This document shows, piece after piece, positions 44,654 to 53,873 of a DNA stretch of 64,000 nt (position 1 is the stretch's first letter; each line of letters opens with the position of its first letter). Both the position numbers and the translations under genes were made by a program. The stretch lies in NCBI GenBank assembly GCA_050252335.1, contig JBFWLB010000001.1, positions 1 through 64,000 on the forward strand, given 5' to 3'. The notes below the pieces were generated by a model. That model was not told where the DNA came from, did not search any database, and saw only the letters and a list, made by a program, of their open reading frames with translations. The stretch comes from Berkiella_A sp050252335 (GTDB taxonomy: Bacteria; Pseudomonadota; Gammaproteobacteria; Berkiellales; Berkiellaceae).

Positions 44654-44935
44654 CATATAGACCCACAACAGATGATTCTTACCCGTAAAGGGCATAATGT
44701 TGGTTAGGCGGCAAGCGTTCGAGCAATAGGAGTGTATACAAAATACATGACTATTGTGAGATACGCGAAGCCAACAACACCGAAGATTCATCTGTGAGGT
44801 ATAGTCACAGCATATGAGTTTTACCCGCAAGGGGCACAATGTTGCGTAGGCACAGAGGGAGCGAATCCTCAAAGGTGCACAAATAGCCCAGACTGAGGGT
44901 GAGCGCCTGCAGCCAACAAAACTTACATTCCGAAT
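44654..44935 (+). repeat. Family C repeat, tandem pair of diverged units
   Basis: Two units about 144 bp apart begin at 44654 and 44798. They share, in order, ATAG...CACA...ATGA, TTACCCG.AA.GGGCA.AATGTTG, GTAGGC or TTAGGC, CGA, CAA..G..GTG, GCG..., and GCCAACAA. Partial inverted relatives lie at 37165-37220, 52656-52722 and about 62600-62662. No gene is present in the 435-bp rppH-ptsP gap; the rest presumably carries the ptsP promoter. Confidence 0.75.
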
Positions 44936-45084
44936 GTGAATGCGTATACCGGCATTGTTGTATAATTCATTTCTGTAGCGTCAGAAATCCCGTATCAAGT
45001 ACGAAACAAGTTTTTATCACTTTTACTCATGCGTGAAGATTATCTTGATCTCGTGAGTCCATAGAAAATGCTCAGGAGGGGCTG

Positions 45085-47349
45085 TTGTTAAATGTTCTGA
45101 GGCAAATAGTCCAAGAAGTCAATGAGGCACAAGACCTTCAGGAGGTTTTACACCTGATGGTTAAACGTGTCTCAGAAAGTATCTCTGTTGAAGCGTGTTC
45201 TGTTTATTTAGCAGATAGACGACATAATCATTTCTTGTTAGCCGCTTCTGTTGGATTCTTAGAAGGTGTAAATGGAAAGATCACAATTGGTTTTTCCGAA
45301 GGTTTAGTAGGCCTTGTGGGCGAGCGTGAAGAGCCCATTAATTTATCTCATGCCAATCAACATCCTCGTTACCGCTATTATCCTGAGACAGGCGAAGAAA
45401 AATATCAGGCATTTCTAGGTGTTCCTATTATTCATCAGCGTCGATTGGTTGGTATTTTAGTGATACAACAACGCGAACCACGACGTTTTGATGAGGGTGA
45501 AGTCGCTTTCCTCGTTACCATTTCAGCTCAATTGGCCGGAATCATTGCGCATGGCCAGATTGCAGGGATGGTGGATGAGTTATCTAATTTTGATAATCAA
45601 ATTCATACAACCATTCGGGGTGTACCAGCTGCATCAGGGGTTGGGATTGGTGAAGTCGTTGTTGTATACAAACAAGCAGATTTGGACACTGTTCCAGATA
45701 GAGTCATTGAAGATGTGCCGCATGAAATCATGCAATTTGAAAAGGCACTGGCGGATACACGCACTGATATTGAGCGTTTAAAGCTTCGACTAGAGAAAAT
45801 GCTTTTACCAGAAGAGCAGAATTTATTTGATGCTTATTTAAGTATTCTGGATAGTAAGAGTTTAAAAGCAGACATTATTGAGTTGATTGAGGAAAAGCAT
45901 TGGGCACCTTATGCCTTGCGTAAAATTATCAAGCGCCAGGTACATAAATTTGAAGCCATGGAAGATTTATATTTGCGCGAACGTGCCACAGATCTCATTG
46001 ATTTGGGGCAGAGAGTATTAGCAAATTTACAAAGTGAAACAACGACGTCGCAGACTTATCCTCAACAAACCATTTTGGTGGGGGATGAAGTGACGGCCTC
46101 TATGCTCGCAGAAGTGCCGCAAGAATCTATTGTAGGTGTGGTTTCTGCCAAAGGCTCTGCAAATTCTCATGTCGCCATTTTGGCGCGTGCAATGGGCATT
46201 CCTGCTGTCATGGGCGCAAGTGGGTTGCCGGTTTATAAATTAGAAGGCAAATGCATCATTGTGGATGGTTATAATGGAGAGGTATTTACCTCTCCAAGCC
46301 AATCCATGCAAATAGAATTTTTACGATTAGCTGAAGAAGAAAAAGAGCTATATGCGGGCTTAAGCGAGCTCCGTGAGTTAAGAGCGGAAACACCAGATGG
46401 TGTGCGTATTCCCTTGTGCGCAAATGCAGGGTTGGTTGCTGATATTCGTCCTGCACTTCAAGCGGGGGCAGAAGGCGTAGGTTTATATCGCACAGAAGTG
46501 CCTTTTATGATTCGCGATAGATTTCCAGGGGAAGAAGAACAATATTTAATCTATCGGCAATTATTAGAAAGTTTTGCGCCGAAGCAAGTTACTATCCGCA
46601 CATTGGATGTGGGGGGCGATAAAATGTTGCCTTATTTTCCAATTGAAGAAGATAATCCATACTTAGGTTGGCGCGGTATTCGTGTAACGCTCGATCATCC
46701 TGAAATTTTCTTGGTGCAATTACGTGCCATGTTGCGTGCGAGTAGTGGTCTGAATAATTTAAGAGTGATGTTTCCAATGATCTCTTCTATACAAGAAGTA
46801 GAGGAAGCACTCCGATTGTTAAGGCAGGCGCATCGTGAGGTGATCGATGAAGGATCGCCGGTATTATTTCCTCAAACAGGTGTAATGATTGAAGTGCCTT
46901 CTGCTGTATATCAAGCCCGATCTTTGATGACTAAAGTCGATTTCGCCTCGATTGGTAGTAATGATTTAACACAATATTTACTTGCAGTAGATCGCAATAA
47001 CCCTTATGTAGCGTCTATGTTTGATTCATTGCATCCCGCTGTCATTGGTGCCATTAAAGCTGTAATAGATGCCGCCCATCTGCAAAACAAAAAAGTGAGT
47101 TTATGTGGTGAAATGGCAGGAGATCCTGCTGCTGTTGTTATACTCTTAGGCTTAGGTATTGATATGCTGAGTATGAACGCCCACTCTTTACCAAGAGTAA
47201 AATGGATTATTCGTAATTTTACCGTTGCACGTGCGAAACAATTATTTGAAGAAGTGAAAGATTTAGATCATGCTCGAGATGTCAGGCAGCATTTAGAAAA
47301 AGCATTAGAAGATGCAGGCTTAGGTGGCTTGATAAGAGCTGGCAAATAA
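45085..47349 (+). CDS. ptsP: Phosphoenolpyruvate-protein phosphotransferase PtsP (EI-Ntr)
   Basis: First enzyme of the nitrogen-related phosphotransferase system. An N-terminal GAF domain (about residues 15-160) is followed by the EI domains; the phosphorylated His is in GSANSHVAILARAMGIPAVM. PEP-binding motifs include GAEGVGLYRTEVPFM and FASIGSNDLTQYLLAVDRNN. The start is TTG 45085 preceded by a perfect AGGAGG; it aligns MLNVLRQIVQEV with E. coli MLTRLREIVEKV. Length is 754 aa. It heads the ptsP-TauE-lgt-thyA-folA block. Confidence 0.96.
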   Translation: MLNVLRQIVQEVNEAQDLQEVLHLMVKRVSESISVEACSVYLADRRHNHFLLAASVGFLEGVNGKITIGFSEGLVGLVGEREEPINLSHANQHPRYRYYPETGEEKYQAFLGVPIIHQRRLVGILVIQQREPRRFDEGEVAFLVTISAQLAGIIAHGQIAGMVDELSNFDNQIHTTIRGVPAASGVGIGEVVVVYKQADLDTVPDRVIEDVPHEIMQFEKALADTRTDIERLKLRLEKMLLPEEQNLFDAYLSILDSKSLKADIIELIEEKHWAPYALRKIIKRQVHKFEAMEDLYLRERATDLIDLGQRVLANLQSETTTSQTYPQQTILVGDEVTASMLAEVPQESIVGVVSAKGSANSHVAILARAMGIPAVMGASGLPVYKLEGKCIIVDGYNGEVFTSPSQSMQIEFLRLAEEEKELYAGLSELRELRAETPDGVRIPLCANAGLVADIRPALQAGAEGVGLYRTEVPFMIRDRFPGEEEQYLIYRQLLESFAPKQVTIRTLDVGGDKMLPYFPIEEDNPYLGWRGIRVTLDHPEIFLVQLRAMLRASSGLNNLRVMFPMISSIQEVEEALRLLRQAHREVIDEGSPVLFPQTGVMIEVPSAVYQARSLMTKVDFASIGSNDLTQYLLAVDRNNPYVASMFDSLHPAVIGAIKAVIDAAHLQNKKVSLCGEMAGDPAAVVILLGLGIDMLSMNAHSLPRVKWIIRNFTVARAKQLFEEVKDLDHARDVRQHLEKALEDAGLGGLIRAGK

Positions 47350-47350
47350 A

Positions 47351-48163
47351 TTGATTTATGCTTTTGCTGTTGTGATTGGTGCATTTTCGGGGTTGTTATC
47401 AGGGTTATTAGGTATTGGGGGGGGCGTTGCCGTCGTGCCACTACTCAGTTATGCCTTCGCTATTACACATGCGCCAATCCCTGCTGATATGGTGATGCAT
47501 TATGCAGTGGGCACTTCTCTTGCAACTATGGTCTTTAGTACTTTATCCGCTAGTTTTTTCCAGCATAAAAAGAAGGCAGTATTATGGCCTTTATTCTGGT
47601 ATATCGTACCAGGCACGGTTTTGGGTGGATTGCTCGGCGGATTTATTGCAGATTCTTTTTCTAGCCGCTTTTTAAAGATATGTTTTGCTGCCTTTTGCGT
47701 CTTCATTTCGCTATTATTTTTTAGGAAAGAGCCTGTTGAAGGTAGTGCTGAAGAAAAACAAAAACAGTCACTACGCATACCAAAATATGCCTTAACGGTG
47801 ATAGGCGTTTTCATTGGCACGATTGCAGGTATGCTAGGTGTAGGAGGGGGGCTTTTGTTAATTCCCTTGTTAGTAATGCTACATTTTAGTTTGCCGCAAG
47901 CCAGTGCCTTATCGGTGAGCTGTACTTTACCTACCGTGATTGCGGGTACCGTGAGTGCTATTTATTTCGGCTGGGATGCGCCACCGATTGATTTGCCTAG
48001 CATAGGCTATGTTATTTGGCCTATCGCACTTACTCAAGGTATAGTTAGTGTGTTAACCGCCAAATTAGGCGTGCATATTACCCATACTTTGCCACGTTAT
48101 TACTTAAGAAAGCTCTTTGCGACACTACTTTTATGCATTGCTTGGTTAATGCTTGCTGTGTGA
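47351..48163 (+). CDS. TauE/SafE-family membrane permease
   Basis: Sulfite/sulfonate exporter-type membrane protein, 270 aa, with about eight transmembrane helices. The two halves each carry the glycine-rich repeat: GLLSGLLGIGGGVAVVPLL near the start and IAGMLGVGGGLLLIPLLV near residue 160. The start is TTG, one base after the ptsP stop; the next in-frame Met is at residue 46, which would remove the first repeat. The cargo is unknown. The gene is commonly found between ptsP and lgt in Legionella and Pseudomonas. Confidence 0.88.
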   Translation: MIYAFAVVIGAFSGLLSGLLGIGGGVAVVPLLSYAFAITHAPIPADMVMHYAVGTSLATMVFSTLSASFFQHKKKAVLWPLFWYIVPGTVLGGLLGGFIADSFSSRFLKICFAAFCVFISLLFFRKEPVEGSAEEKQKQSLRIPKYALTVIGVFIGTIAGMLGVGGGLLLIPLLVMLHFSLPQASALSVSCTLPTVIAGTVSAIYFGWDAPPIDLPSIGYVIWPIALTQGIVSVLTAKLGVHITHTLPRYYLRKLFATLLLCIAWLMLAV

Positions 48164-48180
48164 CATGCTAAAATGCATGC

Positions 48181-48981
48181 ATGCTAAAATATCCAGAAAT
48201 AAACCCAGTCATCTTACATATAACAGATCAGTTACAGATCCGTTGGTATGGCGTCATGTATTTAATAGGCTTCCTGTTGTGTTGGCTATTATTGCGTCAA
48301 AAAACAAAACGCTTTCCAGGTTGGGAAACGCAGGATCGTGTCAGTGATTTAATTTTTTATAACGCTTTAGGTGTGATTTTAGGGGGGCGCTTAGGCTATA
48401 TCCTCTTTTATTCTCTGCCGGGATGGCTCCACGATCCAAGTATCGTCTTTCGTATTTGGGAAGGTGGTATGTCTTTTCATGGTGGTTTATTAGGTGTTGT
48501 GATCGCAACAGCGTTATTTGCACGAAGGTATGGTTACCCTATCCTGATGCTCGGAGATTTAATGGCTGCCTGCGTGCCTCTTGCTTTGGGCTTAGGAAGG
48601 CTGGGTAATTTTATTAATGGTGAATTATGGGGCAGAGTGACGGATGTGCCTTGGGCAATGGTATTTCCTTATGCGGGACCTTTGCCAAGACATCCCTCAC
48701 AATTATATGCCGTGTTGTTAGAGGGTATTTTATTGTTTTCAATTTTAATGTGGTACACGAGACTGCCACGTAAGATTGGTTCTGTAACCGGGTTATTTTT
48801 GATTCTTTATGGATTGATTAGAATATTTGAAGAGTTTTTTAGGCAACCCGATCCTCAATATGGTTATTTGGCGTGGGGATGGTTGACCATGGGGCAGATT
48901 TTATGTGTACCGATGATAGTGGTTGGGGGCATCTTATTCATAAGAGCCAGAAAAGCAAAATTGATTGAACAAATTGTATAG
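48181..48981 (+). CDS. lgt: Prolipoprotein diacylglyceryl transferase
   Basis: Transfers diacylglycerol from phosphatidylglycerol to the lipobox Cys. Signatures: IRWYGVMYLIGFL, FHGGLLGVV, and GRLGNFINGELWGRVTD with the catalytic Arg. Length is 266 aa, seven transmembrane helices. The sequence ATGCTAAAAT occurs twice just before the gene (48165 and 48181); only the second gives this frame. No ribosome-binding site is evident. Confidence 0.96.
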   Translation: MLKYPEINPVILHITDQLQIRWYGVMYLIGFLLCWLLLRQKTKRFPGWETQDRVSDLIFYNALGVILGGRLGYILFYSLPGWLHDPSIVFRIWEGGMSFHGGLLGVVIATALFARRYGYPILMLGDLMAACVPLALGLGRLGNFINGELWGRVTDVPWAMVFPYAGPLPRHPSQLYAVLLEGILLFSILMWYTRLPRKIGSVTGLFLILYGLIRIFEEFFRQPDPQYGYLAWGWLTMGQILCVPMIVVGGILFIRARKAKLIEQIV

Positions 48982-48993
48982 AGGCATTTTTTT

Positions 48994-49788
48994 ATGCAAG
49001 CATATTTAGAGTTGATGCAGAGAGTATTAACGCAAGGTCATTCTAAAACAGATAGAACGAACACCGGTACTTTGAGTGTATTTGGACATCAAATGCGCTT
49101 TGATTTATCAAAAGGCTTTCCCTTGGTCACAACAAAGAAATGCCACTTGCGCTCTATTATTCATGAGCTGCTGTGGTTTCTAAAGGGTGATACTAACATT
49201 CGGTATTTAAAAGAGAATCAAGTTAGCATTTGGGATGAGTGGGCAGATGAAGAGGGGAATCTTGGTCCTGTCTATGGAAAGCAATGGCGCTCTTGGCCAA
49301 TACAAAATGGTGCGCAGGTTGATCAAATACAAACGGTTATCGATCAAATCAAAACAAATCCAGACTCAAGGCGTTTGATCGTCAGCGCTTGGAATGTTGC
49401 GATGCTGCATGAAATGGCGCTTCCACCTTGTCATTTATTGTTTCAATTTTATGTTGCAGATAACAAATTATCTTGTCAGCTATACCAAAGAAGTGCAGAT
49501 ATCTTTTTGGGTGTCCCTTTTAATATTGCTTCCTATGCTTTATTAACCCACATGATTGCACAAGTGACAGGTCTGCAAGTAGGTGATTTTGTTCATACTT
49601 TAGGTGATGCGCACTTATATAGTAATCACCTTGAACAAGCAAAATTACAACTTTCTAGAACACCTTATCCGCTGCCTAACATGGTATTGAATCCTGACAT
49701 TAGCAACATTAATGATTTTAAATTTGAAGATTTTGTGTTAAAAGATTATCAATCACATCCACATATTAAAGCGCCAGTTGCAGTATAG
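48994..49788 (+). CDS. thyA: Thymidylate synthase
   Basis: Methylates dUMP to dTMP with methylene-THF. The catalytic Cys is in MALPPCHLLFQFYV; RSADIFLGVPFNIASYALLT and GDAHLYSNH are canonical. Length is 264 aa, identical to the E. coli enzyme. Followed by folA after 8 bp, coupling dTMP synthesis to folate recycling. Confidence 0.98.
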   Translation: MQAYLELMQRVLTQGHSKTDRTNTGTLSVFGHQMRFDLSKGFPLVTTKKCHLRSIIHELLWFLKGDTNIRYLKENQVSIWDEWADEEGNLGPVYGKQWRSWPIQNGAQVDQIQTVIDQIKTNPDSRRLIVSAWNVAMLHEMALPPCHLLFQFYVADNKLSCQLYQRSADIFLGVPFNIASYALLTHMIAQVTGLQVGDFVHTLGDAHLYSNHLEQAKLQLSRTPYPLPNMVLNPDISNINDFKFEDFVLKDYQSHPHIKAPVAV

Positions 49789-49796
49789 GAGTGGCT

Positions 49797-50285
49797 ATGA
49801 ATATTAGTTTGGTTGTGGCTCGGTCTGAGAATAATGCCATAGGCCAAGCGGGCGGCCTTCCATGGCACTTACCTGATGATTTAAAGCATTTTAAGCAAAC
49901 CACTTTAGGTAAGCCTATTGTCATGGGGCGTACAACCTTTGAATCTATTGGTAAGCCATTGCCTGGTAGAACGAATATCATTTTGACGCAAAATATTGAC
50001 TACGATGCGCCTGGTTGTGTAGTTTTGCATAATAAACAAGCTGTGTTTGACTATTGCCAACATGACGATGAAGTGATGATTGTTGGGGGAGCTAAAATAT
50101 ATCAATTATTTTTGCCAGAAGTAACGAAGCTTCATATCACCATTGTGCACGCACATATTGAAGGAGATGCCTTCTTCCCAACCTTGATTGAAGAAGAATG
50201 GCAAGAAATTGCGCGTGAGAAAAAATTAAAAGATGAAAAGCATTTGTTCGATTATAGTTTTGTCACCTTGATTCGGCGTATTTGA
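49797..50285 (+). CDS. folA: Dihydrofolate reductase
   Basis: Regenerates THF from dihydrofolate with NADPH. Signatures: NAIGQAGGLPWHLPDDLKHF with the catalytic Asp, VMGRTTFESIGKPLPGR, and IVGGAKIYQLFL. ATG 49797 is chosen because AGGAG stands five bases upstream; a GTG at 49791 is also in frame. Length is 162 aa. Confidence 0.97.
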   Translation: MNISLVVARSENNAIGQAGGLPWHLPDDLKHFKQTTLGKPIVMGRTTFESIGKPLPGRTNIILTQNIDYDAPGCVVLHNKQAVFDYCQHDDEVMIVGGAKIYQLFLPEVTKLHITIVHAHIEGDAFFPTLIEEEWQEIAREKKLKDEKHLFDYSFVTLIRRI

Positions 50286-50397
50286 ATTTCAGATTTTGCT
50301 ATCATATACCCACAATAGATTCCGGCTAAGTATTTAAAATTCAGCTTAAAATCTAAAAATCAAATGCGAAGGACATAGACTCAGTAAGGATAATGTT

Positions 50398-51882
50398 ATG
50401 TTGTTTATTCGTTCAATCAGTTACTGCTTGGAACAAATACAAGCTTATTTTAATTATCAATTATCATGTACTGATTATGAAACGCATTTGGCAGAAAAAT
50501 TCAGCTATAAATCAGAAACAACGATAACTGCAAAATTACCAAGTGAATTACTGAGAGAAGCACCTGTACAACACAGACGAAATAGTGAACCAGTAGCCGT
50601 TGTTGATCCACTTGTCACTCAGATTGCCGCAATGCATTTAAATACCAGTACATCGCCTGTAATGGGGGAAGTGCTCTTACATGTCAAAAATAATGAAGCA
50701 GAGAGTGAAAAAAAAGCACAAGATGTACTAGAGCGAGCAGAAGAGGATGTGCTACAGGAAGAACAATCTAACCTCTTACTTTCCGCTTCTTCTTCTCATC
50801 AGAATCGCAGTGGGCTTGAGCATGATTGGACGAATATTCCATTGGCGGGTGTAGGCATTATTAAGCAACGAGGCTTTTATCAAAACCCTTTACAGGTATC
50901 CACCTTCGTTGATGATATGCCTTTGCGATTCGGTGTCACCTGGCGACAAATCGTTCATTCTACTTATGATGATTTCATGAAGGTTTTAGGCAATAATCTC
51001 AAGCAAGAATCCTTAACCGATGTGAAAATGCTAGTATTAGCCCGCTATGCAAGGCAATTACAAATTATTAAAGCCTGGGGTACGAAGATCTTAGATGCAA
51101 GAGATCAATCTTTAAAAGCACGTGCATTAGGCAGTCATGATGTTGACCAGAAAGAAAATATTTTATTTGTAGAAACACAGAGGCAAAAATTTTTGAAGCA
51201 ACCTGTGGATGCGTGGTTGATTGAATTAACAAGCATTGCCAGAGAGGAAGCGCTACTCTTATTGACGCATGTATTAGCTTCCCACAAGGTGAAGGTTGGT
51301 CCTGGGCTTGAATTTTCTCATTCTGCGGGAGATTCTGAAGATATGGTCAATGCTTGTGATCATACGATTATGCAGTTTTTCCTTTGTATGAAAGAGCATG
51401 ACGCAAGAGAAAGTGTACGGATGCAGGATGTATTTCCAAGCCAATTACATACTCCAGACGCGATTATCATGAGTTTTATGTCTTTAACACATTATTTATC
51501 TCAAAATTGGTTTACAGAAGGGATGTTTTTAGCACATAAACAACGAGGTACCTATTTCAGATCCGATCAATATACCTTTGATCCAGATAAAACAGCAGCA
51601 AAGCGACGCAGTGTTTTAGATTTAATGTCGAAATTAGAATCACAGTTACCAGCCTTGTTTCAAGCACCCAATGTTTATTGGGACAAAGCTTTAATGCTTG
51701 TGGATGAGGCGGCTAGAGATTCAGCTTATTTGACAACTTCCAAAGGGTATTTTGCGAGCTACATGGCAGAGCCTGATAGATTGCCCATAACCTATCAGGG
51801 ATTGCATACACAATTTGTCGAGCAAGCAGATCGAAAAACAGATAATGTGGTTTCTAAGCATCGAGCCTGTAAGTTTCAGTAA
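50398..51882 (+). CDS. Orphan 494-aa protein
   Basis: No family recognised. Residues 1-145 are low complexity and include a Glu-rich coiled-coil segment (about 100-125). The remainder is mainly helical, with conserved-looking patches such as WTNIPLAGVGIIKQRGFYQN, EEALLLLTHVLASHK and WDKALMLVDEAARDS. No signal peptide and no clear membrane helix. AAGGA lies eight bases before the ATG. It is monocistronic between folA and the acyltransferase. Its size and lack of relatives I know of are compatible with a secreted effector; that is inference. Confidence 0.6.
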   Translation: MLFIRSISYCLEQIQAYFNYQLSCTDYETHLAEKFSYKSETTITAKLPSELLREAPVQHRRNSEPVAVVDPLVTQIAAMHLNTSTSPVMGEVLLHVKNNEAESEKKAQDVLERAEEDVLQEEQSNLLLSASSSHQNRSGLEHDWTNIPLAGVGIIKQRGFYQNPLQVSTFVDDMPLRFGVTWRQIVHSTYDDFMKVLGNNLKQESLTDVKMLVLARYARQLQIIKAWGTKILDARDQSLKARALGSHDVDQKENILFVETQRQKFLKQPVDAWLIELTSIAREEALLLLTHVLASHKVKVGPGLEFSHSAGDSEDMVNACDHTIMQFFLCMKEHDARESVRMQDVFPSQLHTPDAIIMSFMSLTHYLSQNWFTEGMFLAHKQRGTYFRSDQYTFDPDKTAAKRRSVLDLMSKLESQLPALFQAPNVYWDKALMLVDEAARDSAYLTTSKGYFASYMAEPDRLPITYQGLHTQFVEQADRKTDNVVSKHRACKFQ

Positions 51883-52019
51883 CTTTCAATGATGTAAAAT
51901 GCTGAAAAATACTCTGATAATGTAAATTGAGAAAAGACTTATTTATGTTTGAGTGTCTTGTAAAATATGTGGAAATCCGTATAATTGTAACACTCATTAG
52001 TTAATTGTCTGTCTTTTAA

Positions 52020-52652
52020 ATGCCGCGACTTTCCCCTACTTTTATTGGGCATCTTGCCCACTACGCTACACACTGTTTGGCAAAGACATTGCGCATGCAG
52101 GTTGAAATGCATCCAAGTGTTGCCATAGAGAAGCCAGCGGTCTATTGTTTTTGGCATGGTACACACTTTGCGCCTGTGATGTTTGTGGGTAAAAAGATCA
52201 TCAACAAATCTGCAGGCCTGGTAAGTACTTCTAAAGATGGGGAAATATTAGCTACATGGCTTAAGCATTTGGGTTATGAAGTTATCAGAGGTTCTTCCAG
52301 CAAAAAAGCAATTACAGGGGTTGTGAAGCTGATCCAAGCTGTAAAAGATGGGTACTCTGTAGGAATAGCCTTGGATGGACCCCGCGGACCTATTTATGAA
52401 GCAAAAGCTGGAGCTTCATTTATCAGTGCAAAAACAGGCGTGCCGCTGATTCCTTTAGGCGCAGCCTACTCGAGAAAATATCAATTTGATAAATCTTGGG
52501 ATAAATTTCAAATTCCTTTACCTTTCTCTACAGTGGGTATTTACTTAGGTGAGCCGCTGTATATTGAAAAGAATCTTGATGCAAGTGTAGCCAATGAACA
52601 GATCACACATGCTATTCATGCGGCGCAACGTCAAGCGGCTACATTATTATAG
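52020..52652 (+). CDS. DUF374 lysophospholipid-acyltransferase-like protein
   Basis: 210 aa, of the DUF374 branch of the LPLAT superfamily. The modified acyltransferase motif is CFWHGTHFAP, followed by GLVSTSKDGEILATWLKHLG, and IALDGPRGPIYEAKAGAS is the family signature. These proteins are inner-membrane associated and likely acylate lipid A or phospholipid precursors; the exact substrate is not known. No signal peptide is obvious. The start is at the first Met (52020); no strong ribosome-binding site is visible. Confidence 0.85.
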   Translation: MPRLSPTFIGHLAHYATHCLAKTLRMQVEMHPSVAIEKPAVYCFWHGTHFAPVMFVGKKIINKSAGLVSTSKDGEILATWLKHLGYEVIRGSSSKKAITGVVKLIQAVKDGYSVGIALDGPRGPIYEAKAGASFISAKTGVPLIPLGAAYSRKYQFDKSWDKFQIPLPFSTVGIYLGEPLYIEKNLDASVANEQITHAIHAAQRQAATLL

Positions 52653-52655
52653 TCT

Positions 52656-52722
52656 TCTGTAAACTCCGGTTGCTCGGAGGAGGCTCGACGCCTACCTGAA
52701 CAATCATCTGCTGTGACTATAG
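52656..52722 (-). repeat. Family C repeat, partial inverted copy
   Basis: On the minus strand it reads TATAGTCACAGCAGATGATT, then GGTAGGCGTCGAGC, CGAGCAACCGGAG and TTTACAG, matching the order of blocks in the units at 44654 and 44798. It lies directly after the acyltransferase gene. Confidence 0.65.
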
Positions 52723-52756
52723 AGGCTCGTTAATAGAGTAATGCCAGTCAGTTAAG

Positions 52757-52925
52757 AAATGAACGAAGTGAATGATTATCTTCCCTTGGTATCAAGGGAA
52801 GAAGCTCACCTTAAGTGAGCAGATGGATTTTTTTAATCTTTATTTTAAAAATCCTTCTCTGCACCTAAAGGTGCCTCTTTCTTTGATAACAAAGAAAGAA
52901 AATCAATTCGCTTCGCGAATATGTA
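52757..52925 (+). repeat. Family A hairpin repeat, copy 2
   Basis: 52757-52860 is the second copy of the family A core (about 90% identity with 15888-15990): CTTCCCTTG-gtat-CAAGGGAAG, GCTCAC-ctta-GTGAGC, then seven T. It continues with further hairpins, GCACC-taaa-GGTGC, CTTTCTTT-6-AAAGAAAG and ATTCGC-ttc-GCGAAT. With the family C remnant it fills the 347-bp gap before mutM. Confidence 0.75.
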
Positions 52926-52999
52926 ATTCTATTAAATGCCAATTCTCATTTAACTGATTGACATTAGGTTAAGAGAGCGCTTTTCTTTCAAAGATTCAT

Positions 53000-53818
53000 T
53001 TATTGCTGACAATATTCACAAAAATAGCTGCTACGCTGATTAATACGCAGTTGTATGATGAGCTTTTTGCACTTTGTACAAGGCATGTCAGCCTTGCCAT
53101 AGACTTGTAGTGAATGACTAAAATAGCCAGGTTTACCGTCCGTATGTGCAAAATCTTTTAAAGTGGTACCACCTTGAGTAATGGCTTTCTTCAAGATTTT
53201 CTTAGCTGCCTGGACGAGCGTCTTACATTCTTGCTCTAATAGTTGATGTGCGGGTCTTAAAGGATGGATACCAGCTAGAAATAAACTTTCGCTTGCATAG
53301 ATATTCCCAATACCAACCACTATTTTTTGATCCATCAAAAAAGTTTTAACAGCCAGTTTGGATTTTCTAGATTTTTCAAATAAATATGTCGCATTAAAAT
53401 CTGGACTTAATGGTTCACAGCCCAAATGCGCTAGGAGTGGATGTTCAAATGGATGTTGGCCAAGCCATAACACAGCGCCAAAGCGTCTTGGATCATAATA
53501 GCGTAACCGTGCATCTGTATCGAAAATGAATTCTACGTGATCGTGTTTATCCAGCGGTGCTGGTGTGGATAAAAATTTCAAATGCCCAGACATACCTAAA
53601 TGAATGAGAAAAAATCCATTGGCTACTTCAAATAATAAATATTTTCCACGCCTTGAGATAGATAAGATTTGAGCATTTTTGAGCGTTTTAGCGAGTTGCT
53701 TGCTTGGAATAGGCCAGCGTAATTGTGCTTGTCGGACAATCAGCTGCTTTATCACAGCATGCTGAACAACCGGCAACAAACTCTGGCGCGTTACTTCAAC
53801 TTCAGGTAACTCTGGCAT
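53000..53818 (-). CDS. mutM: Formamidopyrimidine-DNA glycosylase
   Basis: Excises 8-oxoguanine and formamidopyrimidines and nicks the abasic site. The N-terminal catalytic PELPEVE, GIGNIYASESLF helix-two-turn-helix and the C-terminal zinc finger with CTKC and CEYC are intact. Length is 272 aa. Downstream on its own, between repeats. Confidence 0.97.
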   Translation of the reverse strand: MPELPEVEVTRQSLLPVVQHAVIKQLIVRQAQLRWPIPSKQLAKTLKNAQILSISRRGKYLLFEVANGFFLIHLGMSGHLKFLSTPAPLDKHDHVEFIFDTDARLRYYDPRRFGAVLWLGQHPFEHPLLAHLGCEPLSPDFNATYLFEKSRKSKLAVKTFLMDQKIVVGIGNIYASESLFLAGIHPLRPAHQLLEQECKTLVQAAKKILKKAITQGGTTLKDFAHTDGKPGYFSHSLQVYGKADMPCTKCKKLIIQLRINQRSSYFCEYCQQ

Positions 53819-53873
53819 AGACGGCTCTTACTTTTTATAATTTGATTCTTCTACACAAATTGTCTTTTTCTTA

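Noticed and set aside
44690..44725. tRNA-like GTTCGAGCA in the rppH-ptsP gap
   Set aside because: No acceptor or anticodon stems can be formed around it; it belongs to the family C repeat.
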